A program made the position numbers and the translations under genes. Positions 1 to 5,007 of a DNA stretch of 5,007 nucleotides are shown piece by piece. The notes under the pieces were generated by a model. It ran no database searches, had not been told where the DNA came from, and saw nothing but the letters and a program-made list of their open reading frames with translations. Origin of the DNA: Nitrospirota bacterium (GTDB taxonomy: Bacteria > Nitrospirota > Nitrospiria > Nitrospirales > UBA8639); the NCBI GenBank assembly GCA_029881175.1, contig JAOUNC010000250.1:1-5007 (forward strand). The letters run 5' to 3'. The number at the start of each line of letters is the position of its first letter. The first letter of the stretch is position 1.

Positions 1-534
1 AATCGTTGATCCAATTAGGAGATAGAAAAATTGTCTTCGTGGAAGCCCCCTTTCTCGCCAATACGCTTGAAAAAGAAGCACGAGGGCGATAACCATAAGT
101 GCTATCCACCAAACTACACAAAAATGAAAGACAATACCTGGGACCCCCCAATAAGGGAATATAGATATAGGTTGGACTTTTAGGATAAAAAATGGCGTGG
201 CATCGAAAACCAGAAAAATTCCACCAACAACATAATTCCACTTAATAACATTTTTCCATGAAATTTCCTTATGAATTAAATAAAGTACATGATGCAAGAA
301 AGTGATAGGGATAAAAATGGCGCCGGCCATCAAGAGGCGAAGATTGAATAGGGCATAGGCCTCAGAATCAGAAATCTGCCAAGCGAAATATCCAAAGCTC
401 CATATAGCAGTGAACATTCCAAATAAGCCAAACGTCCAATGTCGAGGATCTCTTGGAGCGCGGAAATAGATAAAAGAGGCGAGTCCAATTGCTGCCAGAC
501 CATTTAGCACTCCACTAATAGCAAATAATTCCAT
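1..534 (-). CDS. Membrane sensor protein, N-terminal 7TM region of a probable histidine kinase (partial, C-terminus off the left edge)
   Basis: Reading the minus strand from the ATG at 534 gives 178 uninterrupted codons to the window edge. An in-frame stop (562-564) lies just upstream and there is no other ATG/GTG/TTG start between, so the N-terminus is well fixed. The protein is very hydrophobic, with likely membrane spans at about residues 3-24, 33-53, 65-87, 101-118 and 131-157, and another starting near 168. Arg/Lys-rich loops lie between some spans (APRDPRHW, YWRERGLPRRQ). The spacing, the LRLLMAGAIFIPITFLHH segment and the RRQFFYLLIG segment resemble the 7TM sensor region that precedes HisKA/HATPase kinase domains. 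No kinase motif is inside the window, so the kinase assignment is inference; the domain could carry another output or none. The ATG has no good Shine-Dalgarno sequence. GC is about 40%, clearly lower than valS. The gene is in the same orientation as the HAD gene but 232 bp away. Confidence 0.8.
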   Translation of the reverse strand, partial: MELFAISGVLNGLAAIGLASFIYFRAPRDPRHWTFGLFGMFTAIWSFGYFAWQISDSEAYALFNLRLLMAGAIFIPITFLHHVLYLIHKEISWKNVIKWNYVVGGIFLVFDATPFFILKVQPISIFPYWGVPGIVFHFCVVWWIALMVIALVLLFQAYWRERGLPRRQFFYLLIGSTI

Positions 535-544
535 AGCTATCGCT

Positions 545-595
545 TTAGCAAGGAAAAATAATTAATAAAAGTAGCAGGAGGGAAGAGGTCAGCAT
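545..595 (-). CDS. Possible Leu-rich leader peptide or mini membrane protein upstream of the sensor gene
   Basis: The minus strand carries a 16-codon frame from ATG 595 to TAA 545-547, MLTSSLLLLLLIIFPC, ending 10 nt before the sensor gene ATG. It has six consecutive Leu codons (CTC CTG CTA CTT TTA TTA) followed by two Ile. The frame is open further upstream to a stop at 668-670, and a TTG at 655 would give a 36-aa version containing one hydrophobic helix. Neither start has a convincing ribosome binding site. Its possible role is translational coupling to the sensor gene, whose own start lacks a Shine-Dalgarno, or a small membrane peptide. It may equally be chance low-complexity sequence. Confidence 0.2.
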   Translation of the reverse strand: MLTSSLLLLLLIIFPC

Positions 596-632
596 ACCCA
601 AAAAGGCCGCACCAGCCTTGAGGAGGTTCGCA

Positions 633-755
633 TTGAAAGTGAACAGTACGCCCAAACGCCAAAATGGTCAAGCCTTACAGATAATTTTTCGGAATATTTT
701 GGCGGGCATCACTCAAGTCGCACAAGATACTGACGACGAATCTGCCTACCCTTAA
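633..755 (+). CDS. Possible 40-aa hypothetical ORF (TTG start behind a perfect AGGAGG)
   Basis: AGGAGG at 621-626 lies 6 nt before a TTG at 633, which opens a 40-codon frame ending at TAA 753-755. The product begins LKVNSTPKRQNGQALQ and ends in an acidic DTDDES tail. I recognise no family. It is the only plus-strand gene candidate in the left 1.7 kb and lies in the gap between two minus-strand genes. The rare start codon and short length make chance quite likely; the main support is the ideal ribosome binding site. Confidence 0.17.
   Translation: MKVNSTPKRQNGQALQIIFRNILAGITQVAQDTDDESAYP
643..671 (-). promoter_or_regulatory. Candidate sigma70-type promoter for the sensor gene
   Basis: On the minus strand TTGACC (666-671) is followed after 17 nt by TACTGT (643-648). 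The -35 matches the consensus at 5 of 6 positions and the -10 at only 3 of 6. Transcription would start near 636, leaving a leader of about 100 nt that contains the Leu-rich mini-ORF. The assignment rests on spacing and the -35 alone. Confidence 0.3.
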
Positions 756-766
756 CTAAGGAAAAA

Positions 767-1498
767 TTAGGAAAAGGAGGGGTGGAGAAGGGGTAGTTGC
801 AGTAATGGCACTAAACTTGGAAGGGTTTGATGATCAGATAACCCCGTTCCAAAGCGATCAATAATGACCGCATGCAGACCAGCCTGCCTGGCTCCTTCAA
901 AATCTTCAATTCTATGATCACCGACGTGCAGAGCCTCATCCGGAACAAGCATGTGCTGATCGAGTGCATACGAAAAAATTTTCGAAGCTGGCTTGGCTGC
1001 TCCCGCTAAACTGGAAATAGTTACAGAATCAAAAAACTGATCAATTTCGAGCGCACGGACCACTTGAAAAAATCGACTATCGAAATTCGAAATCAGCCCA
1101 AGCTCAAAGCCTTGTTCCTTTAATTGAGTCAGAACCTCTACGGTCTCTGGAAATAATTGCCAATGCGTGGCCTGCCCAAACGCTTCAAAGACTTCTTCGA
1201 AAAACTCGTCAAATTCCTCAAACATCCCTACTCGATAAAACACAGCATGCACGACATCGAACCACCACAACCGTTCACATTGCTTGAGTTTCTCTGGCCG
1301 TTCCACCGAAAAAATTGGCGCCGGCATTTCCTTTATCACTTCCTTAAATGCGTTGTTCAGAGAGATCACCATTTCTTCAGAGTCAGCGACCCCATATTTT
1401 TTAGCATACTGGGCATAAACCACTCCTACAGAACCCTTGACATCAAACAAGGTTCCGACCGCATCAAAAAATATTGCCTTAATCGGAGATGGCTCCAT
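767..1498 (-). CDS. HAD superfamily (subfamily IA) hydrolase with a DxV active-site variant
   Basis: A complete 243-aa protein, the usual size of HAD-IA hydrolases, probably a cytosolic phosphatase or dehalogenase-like enzyme of unknown substrate. Motif I is FFDAVGTLF with the nucleophile D12. Residues about 17-115 form the helical cap typical of subfamily IA. Motif II is LISNFD with S137, motif III is AKPASKIF with K169, and motif IV is HVGDHRIEDF with D194 and D199. The residue two after the nucleophile, normally Asp and the general acid/base in HAD phosphatases, is V14. The DAVGTL form places it near the REG-2/HDHD3-like group, which I know to deviate here, so the true reaction is open. 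The ATG at 1498 puts motif I about 10 residues in, as expected for the family; the ribosome binding site is weak (GAGATC). The C-terminal 20 residues (LVPLLQLPLLHP) are Leu/Pro-rich and lie outside the core fold. Confidence 0.9.
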   Translation of the reverse strand: MEPSPIKAIFFDAVGTLFDVKGSVGVVYAQYAKKYGVADSEEMVISLNNAFKEVIKEMPAPIFSVERPEKLKQCERLWWFDVVHAVFYRVGMFEEFDEFFEEVFEAFGQATHWQLFPETVEVLTQLKEQGFELGLISNFDSRFFQVVRALEIDQFFDSVTISSLAGAAKPASKIFSYALDQHMLVPDEALHVGDHRIEDFEGARQAGLHAVIIDRFGTGLSDHQTLPSLVPLLQLPLLHPSFS

Positions 1499-1631
1499 AA
1501 TGATCTCACATAATTAGCATGATGAAACAACGCACCCACGAAAAAGAGGGAGAGGTCCGAACCGGGAAAGGAACGGGCATTCAGAAATTAGGCAGGAGAC
1601 ACCAGACAAGAAAGAAACGAGAATAAACCTC

Positions 1632-1667
1632 AAAAAAAAGAAAGGTCGATTATTTTTTCTTGCCTTT
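1632..1667 (-). terminator. Possible weak intrinsic terminator after the small basic gene
   Basis: On the minus strand AAAGG (1663-1667) can pair with CCTTT (1641-1645). This is followed by C and a run of eight T (1632-1639). The stem is only 5 bp and the loop is 17 nt, including the stop codon of the small gene. The T run is convincing but the stem is not, so read-through into the HAD gene is likely. Confidence 0.25.
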
Positions 1668-1760
1668 TTCACGTCTAGCCGTTTCAAGGCTTTTCACACG
1701 ACGTTGATTCTTCCGATGTTTTCTTCGCATTTCACGATCTTTTTCACGACCACGAGGCAT
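1650..1760 (-). CDS. Small highly basic protein, 36 aa, hypothetical
   Basis: The minus strand from ATG 1760 to TAA 1650-1652 encodes a 36-residue peptide starting MPRGREKDREMRRKHRKNQR and ending REKGKKK. Ten Arg and eight Lys make half of all residues basic against five acidic ones, a net charge of about +13, with no hydrophobic segment. AAGGAG on the same strand ends 7 nt before the ATG, the best ribosome binding site among the assigned genes, which is the main reason to accept so short a gene. It overlaps, antisense, the 5' extension of the longest valS frame; the two readings are mutually unlikely and this one is preferred. Composition suggests contact with RNA or DNA, for example as a ribosome-associated or nucleoid peptide, but this is inference from charge only and I recognise no named family. 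The HAD gene follows 151 nt downstream on the same strand. Confidence 0.7.
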   Translation of the reverse strand: MPRGREKDREMRRKHRKNQRRVKSLETARREKGKKK

Positions 1761-1766
1761 AGAGAC

Positions 1767-1774
1767 TCTCCTTA
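1767..1774 (-). promoter_or_regulatory. Strong ribosome binding site of the small basic gene
   Basis: The minus strand reads AAGGAGAG followed by TCTCT and the ATG at 1760. The GGAG core is 7 nt from the start codon, ideal spacing. This site decides the start and supports translation from the strand opposite to valS. Confidence 0.7.
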
Positions 1775-1802
1775 TTCAAAAACGGGATTGTTAATGATGC
1801 AT

Positions 1803-1832
1803 TCTATACCACAGCCTTCCTCAAAGGAACAA
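1803..1832 (-). promoter_or_regulatory. Candidate extended -10 promoter for the small basic gene
   Basis: On the minus strand TTGTTC (1827-1832) is followed by an 18-nt spacer and TATAGA (1803-1808). The spacer ends in TGG, giving an extended -10 (TGGTATAGA). The -35 is poor (3 of 6). Transcription would start about 40 nt upstream of the ATG at 1760. It points away from the valS promoter. Confidence 0.35.
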
Positions 1833-1869
1833 GAGTGCCGTATTGCCGGAGCTCAAAGCCCGTGGTATA
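1805..1869. repeat. Perfect 8-bp inverted repeat TATACCAC / GTGGTATA
   Basis: TATACCAC at 1805-1812 and GTGGTATA at 1862-1869 are exact reverse complements separated by 49 bp. The arms coincide with the extended -10 elements of the two divergent promoter candidates. The repeat may only reflect that both promoters use the same TGGTATA core, or it may mark a shared operator. Confidence 0.45.
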
Positions 1870-1871
1870 AC
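1843..1871 (+). promoter_or_regulatory. Candidate sigma70 promoter of valS-nadC (extended -10)
   Basis: TTGCCG (1843-1848), a 17-nt spacer ending in TGG, and TATAAC (1866-1871) match a sigma70 promoter at 4 of 6 and 5 of 6 positions, with an extended -10. Transcription would start near 1878, about 24 nt before the ATG at 1902. This supports that start and would place the upstream ATGs at 1794 and 1797 outside the transcript. The short leader leaves no room for a T-box. Confidence 0.5.
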
Positions 1872-1901
1872 ATCCAGCCGCCTCAAAAAACCCAACGTCT
1901 T

Positions 1902-4691
1902 ATGTCATCTCCTCAATTAGATAAAACCTACAACCCCAAGGCCGTAGAGCAACAATGGGGAGCCTATTGGGCTGAGCACAAGCTTTTTCAGCCACGTCCA
2001 ACGGAAGAGTCCGAGTCCTATTCTATCGTCATTCCTCCACCCAACGTCACCGGCTCCCTCCATATTGGTCATGCGCTCAATCATACACTTCAGGATATCC
2101 TTATTCGGTGGAAGCGCATGCAGGGACTCACAACCCTCTGGCTCCCCGGAACTGACCACGCCGGAATTGCCACACAAAATGTGGTGGAACGGCAATTACA
2201 AGCCGAAGGGCTTGGACGCGATGACCTAGGACGTGCGGCCTTTATCGAACGGGTCTGGAAATGGAAAGAACAATCGGGGAACACCATTCTCGCGCAAATC
2301 CAACAACTAGGAGCTTCCTGTGATTGGGATCGCCTTCGCTTCACCATGGACGAAGGCCTTTCACGTGCCGTTCGGGAAGTCTTTGTCCGCCTCTATGAAG
2401 AAGGACTCATCTACCGGGGTGAACGCCTAATCAACTGGTGCCCGCGCTGCCTGACTGCCCTATCAGATATTGAGGTCGAACACGAAGACATCAAGGGCAC
2501 GCTCTACCATATTCGTTATGCCCTCACTGATGACCCGGAGATATATCTCACCGTCGCCACCACACGGCCTGAAACATTGCTCGGAGATACCGCCGTCGCC
2601 GTGCATCCCGAAGATCCCCGCTATCAACAGTTCATCGGCAAACAGGTCAAATTGCCCCTAACTACACGCTCCATTCCCATCGTGGCTGACTCCATTTTAG
2701 TGGACCGAGAATTTGGCACAGGTGCAGTTAAAATTACACCCGCGCATGACTTTAACGATTTCGAGGCTGGGGAACGGCATGGCTTACCATCTCTCACCAT
2801 TCTTGACTATAAGGCCCGAATAGATCCATTGGGTCTCAAGAATGCCATGGTGGATGCAGACATCTTGGCTCTCCTCAGTCTCAAGTCCGTCGAAGACGCC
2901 CGTCCTATTGTGACTGAAGCACTCAAGCAACGGGATCTTCTCATTCAAGAAGAAGACCATCCTATGGCGCTAGGAAAATGCTACCGCTGTAAAACAGTCG
3001 TCGAACCCTATTTGTCACCACAATGGTTTGTGAAGACAGCTCCCTTGGCGGCGCCCGCTATCGAAGCCGTGGAAACGGGGGCCATTCGCATCATTCCAGA
3101 TGGGTGGAAAAACAATTACCTCGGATGGATGCGGAACATTAAAGATTGGTGCATTTCCAGGCAAATCTGGTGGGGGCATCAAATCCCGGCCTGGTACTGT
3201 CGCACCTGCAACAAGGAGCATCTTCTGGAAACAGGTCATGCCGTCGGGACGACGGCAGAAGAAGGGATCCTCACTGAGCCAATTCGCATGAGTTGCTTCA
3301 TCACATCCGATGCGAAACCCATTGTGTCAAAAACAGACCCAACCGTGTGTCCTCAATGCGGAGGGTCGGATGTCTTTCAAGATCCCGACGTCTTAGATAC
3401 CTGGTTTTCCTCTGCGCTCTGGCCGTTTTCTACCCTTGGATGGCCAGAGCAAACTCCAGACTTGAAAACATTCTATCCCACCTCAACATTAGTCACTGGC
3501 TTGGATATCCTCTTTTTTTGGGTAGCCAGAATGATCATGATGGGGATCAAGTTCACCGGGCAGGTTCCTTTCCGAGACGTCTATATTCATGCCTTGGTCC
3601 GTGATGCCGAAGGCCAGAAAATGAGCAAGTCCAAAGGCAACGTCATCGATCCCCTCACCAAAATGAGCCAATATGGAACGGATGCCTTACGCTTTACCCT
3701 GGCCTCGATGGCCTCGCCAGGACGTGACATTAAATTGGCCGAAGAACGCATTGAAGGCTATCGAAACTTTGCCACAAAAATATGGAATGCTGGACGATTC
3801 ATCCAGCTCTACGCTGACGGTGCCAAAGCAGCGGTCCCGCCCGCATCGCGCCCATTCCCGGATCAATGGATCCTAAGCCGCTTAAACCATTGCATTCGTG
3901 AGGTCAACCAGGCCTTGGAGAATTATCGATTTGATCAGGCCACGTCTCATCTCTATCAATTCATCTGGCATGAATACTGTGATTGGTTTATTGAATTAGC
4001 CAAACCCAGCCTTCAACAAGAGCACCATCCAGATGGGCCGGTCACGCGCCAGACGCTCGTAGAATCATTCGAAATCATTCAACGCCTGCTCCATCCCGTC
4101 ATGCCATTTATCACAGAAGAAATTTGGCAATCCTTCCCGCATGAAGGCATGTCGATTATGACCCAGCCCTTTCCAACCGAGCATCCGGGTTGGACCAACA
4201 GCCAAGCCGAGCACGACTATGCACTCCTCCAAGGGTTTGTCACGACCACACGCACTGGCCGAGCCCTGCTGAACATTCCAGCAACCGCACCCCTCACCAT
4301 TTGGGGCACCACCACGAACCCTGTCGAGACGGCCAATCTTCAAAAATTACAACCCTATATCGAATCCATCCTGCGCTCAACACTTCAGCTCACCCCAACG
4401 GCCACCTGGCCTTCTGCCCATATCTTGCAACTGGTCAATGGAAACCTGACGGTTGGGATCCCCATTGAATCAAATCTCGACCTTCAACAAGTGGTTAAAA
4501 AAGTCAAAAAACAGGTGGAAGCCAAGCACAAAGAATACAGCCGACTTCAAGACCGTGTGGCCTCACCGACATTCCGAGAAAAAGCTGAGCCTTCCGTGAT
4601 TCAAGAGTCCGAAGCACGCCTGACCAACCTCAGACAAGAGCTGGACCTGCTGACCAGCAGCGAGCAACAACTCGCCAACATGTTGACCTAA
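1902..4691 (+). CDS. valS: Valyl-tRNA synthetase (class Ia)
   Basis: Attaches valine to tRNA-Val at the expense of ATP and hydrolyses mischarged Thr-tRNA; cytosolic and essential. The 929-aa product is within the bacterial range. Visible signatures: PPPNVTGSLHIGH (45-57, the HIGH motif), editing domain with TTRPETLLGD (220-229) and AHDFNDFEAG (281-290), Cys pairs C180/C183 with C360/C363 and C433/C436 with C483/C486 that look like two zinc sites, DVLDTWFSS (496-504), GQKMSKSKGN (571-580, the KMSKS loop), an anticodon-binding helical domain at about 655-800, and a C-terminal coiled-coil arm at about 860-929 rich in Lys/Glu/Gln. The frame is open from 1704, but homology to ValRS N-termini (DKTYNPKAVE at residues 7-16) begins just after the ATG at 1902. 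The region upstream holds a likely promoter and an opposing small gene. No Shine-Dalgarno is visible before 1902; 1794 is the alternative start (965 aa). The segment between the Cys pairs of the second zinc site is unusually long. Confidence 0.97.
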   Translation: MSSPQLDKTYNPKAVEQQWGAYWAEHKLFQPRPTEESESYSIVIPPPNVTGSLHIGHALNHTLQDILIRWKRMQGLTTLWLPGTDHAGIATQNVVERQLQAEGLGRDDLGRAAFIERVWKWKEQSGNTILAQIQQLGASCDWDRLRFTMDEGLSRAVREVFVRLYEEGLIYRGERLINWCPRCLTALSDIEVEHEDIKGTLYHIRYALTDDPEIYLTVATTRPETLLGDTAVAVHPEDPRYQQFIGKQVKLPLTTRSIPIVADSILVDREFGTGAVKITPAHDFNDFEAGERHGLPSLTILDYKARIDPLGLKNAMVDADILALLSLKSVEDARPIVTEALKQRDLLIQEEDHPMALGKCYRCKTVVEPYLSPQWFVKTAPLAAPAIEAVETGAIRIIPDGWKNNYLGWMRNIKDWCISRQIWWGHQIPAWYCRTCNKEHLLETGHAVGTTAEEGILTEPIRMSCFITSDAKPIVSKTDPTVCPQCGGSDVFQDPDVLDTWFSSALWPFSTLGWPEQTPDLKTFYPTSTLVTGLDILFFWVARMIMMGIKFTGQVPFRDVYIHALVRDAEGQKMSKSKGNVIDPLTKMSQYGTDALRFTLASMASPGRDIKLAEERIEGYRNFATKIWNAGRFIQLYADGAKAAVPPASRPFPDQWILSRLNHCIREVNQALENYRFDQATSHLYQFIWHEYCDWFIELAKPSLQQEHHPDGPVTRQTLVESFEIIQRLLHPVMPFITEEIWQSFPHEGMSIMTQPFPTEHPGWTNSQAEHDYALLQGFVTTTRTGRALLNIPATAPLTIWGTTTNPVETANLQKLQPYIESILRSTLQLTPTATWPSAHILQLVNGNLTVGIPIESNLDLQQVVKKVKKQVEAKHKEYSRLQDRVASPTFREKAEPSVIQESEARLTNLRQELDLLTSSEQQLANMLT

Positions 4692-5007
4692 TGGGCACGA
4701 GCCAGTCACCCGCACCACCGCCACGTTCCTATATCCGACAGATCGTCCATACAGCCTTAGAAGAAGATCTGGGGTTGGGGGATCTGACCTCTAGCACCCT
4801 TCTTTCCGACTCTATGTCGGCCAAAGCTCAAATCATTTCGAAAGAGGCCATGATTGTGGCTGGGGTCATTGTCGTGCAAGAAGTCCTTCATCAAATTGAC
4901 GACACCATCATCGTACAATCGCATCAGCAAGATGGAGACCGGGTGTCCCCCCAAACGCCACTTCTGAGCCTGACAGGGAACGCTCGGTCACTACTTCAAG
5001 CGGAGCG
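4691..5007 (+). CDS. nadC: Nicotinate-nucleotide pyrophosphorylase (carboxylating) / quinolinate phosphoribosyltransferase, N-terminal part
   Basis: Converts quinolinate and PRPP to nicotinate mononucleotide, CO2 and pyrophosphate in de novo NAD synthesis; cytosolic. The window holds the first 105 codons plus CG, which must be Arg, and the gene runs off the right edge. The family N-terminal domain is clear: ALEEDLGLGDLTS (22-34), then the strand-rich SAKAQIISKEAMIVAGV (43-59), DGDRVSPQTPLLSLTGNARSL (81-101, interrupted here only by the normal beta turns) and the start of the LLQAER helix (101-106), which carries conserved substrate-binding basic residues. The first ten residues are Pro/Ser-rich and not conserved. 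The ATG at 4691 shares its A with the valS TAA stop (TAATG). There is no clear Shine-Dalgarno, so translation is probably by reinitiation after valS. No functional link to tRNA charging is needed; shared transcription is enough. Confidence 0.95.
   Translation, partial: MGTSQSPAPPPRSYIRQIVHTALEEDLGLGDLTSSTLLSDSMSAKAQIISKEAMIVAGVIVVQEVLHQIDDTIIVQSHQQDGDRVSPQTPLLSLTGNARSLLQAE

Noticed and set aside
749..761. CCTTAACTAAGG palindrome beyond the HAD stop codon, as a possible terminator
   Set aside because: The stem is 4 bp with a 4-nt loop, and on the minus strand it is not followed by a T run (the next bases are GTAGG).
1157..1513. 118-aa plus-strand ORF opposite the HAD gene
   Set aside because: It lies entirely antisense to a gene with clear HAD motifs and has no family features; rich in His, Phe and Lys, as expected for a shadow frame.
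1499..1649. Small RNA or further gene in the purine-rich gap upstream of the HAD gene
   Set aside because: No stable hairpin, convincing promoter or ribosome binding site with an open frame could be found; the purine bias alone is not evidence.
1872..1901. T-box or other riboswitch before valS
   Set aside because: The predicted leader is only about 24 nt and the upstream region shows neither T-box sequence elements nor a terminator hairpin.
1917..4468. Several 60-103 aa frames on both strands inside valS
   Set aside because: All overlap valS in other frames; none shows motifs or a supported start, while valS is intact throughout.
4757..4954. 65-aa minus-strand ORF
   Set aside because: It is antisense to the clearly recognisable nadC N-terminal domain.

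Overview
The window is ordinary bacterial chromosome at moderate GC. There are three well-supported genes on the minus strand in the left 1.8 kb: the start of a membrane sensor kinase, a HAD hydrolase and a very small basic protein. They face away from a plus-strand pair on the right, valS and the start of nadC. No tRNA, rRNA, insertion sequence, CRISPR array or prophage is visible. The valS and nadC sequences are typical of Gram-negative-type bacteria, and the neighbourhood would fit Nitrospirota or a similar phylum. That taxonomic guess rests on general impression and is tentative.

Left part (1-534, minus): the first 178 residues of a polytopic membrane protein that runs off the left edge. 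It looks like the 7TM sensor region found at the N-terminus of some histidine kinases. By my count 217 of 540 bases are G or C (40%), while two sampled lines of valS are 53-57%. The gap at 535-766 holds a possible promoter for this gene and a very short Leu-rich reading frame ending 10 nt before its ATG. It also holds a competing plus-strand mini-ORF behind a perfect AGGAGG. Next comes a HAD subfamily IA hydrolase (767-1498, minus) whose second catalytic Asp is replaced by Val. The 151-bp gap at 1499-1649 shows nothing beyond a purine-rich plus strand and a possible weak terminator at its right end.

Centre (1650-1901): a 36-codon gene for a strongly basic peptide lies on the minus strand with an excellent ribosome binding site. 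It is antisense to the 5' part of the longest valS reading frame. The 141 bp between its ATG and the preferred valS ATG (1902) can be read as a divergent promoter region. Each strand has an extended -10 element beginning TGGTATA, and the two form a perfect 8-bp inverted repeat.

Right part (1902-5007, plus): valS encodes a complete valyl-tRNA synthetase with every signature motif. It is followed, with a one-base stop/start overlap (TAATG), by nadC, the quinolinate phosphoribosyltransferase of NAD synthesis, cut by the right edge. The two are probably co-transcribed and translationally coupled.

I found no obviously new multi-gene system. The items most worth a second look are the 36-aa basic gene, which a longest-ORF caller would hide under an over-extended valS, the Leu-rich mini-ORF before the sensor kinase, the extra segment in the second zinc site of ValRS, and the non-canonical HAD active site.
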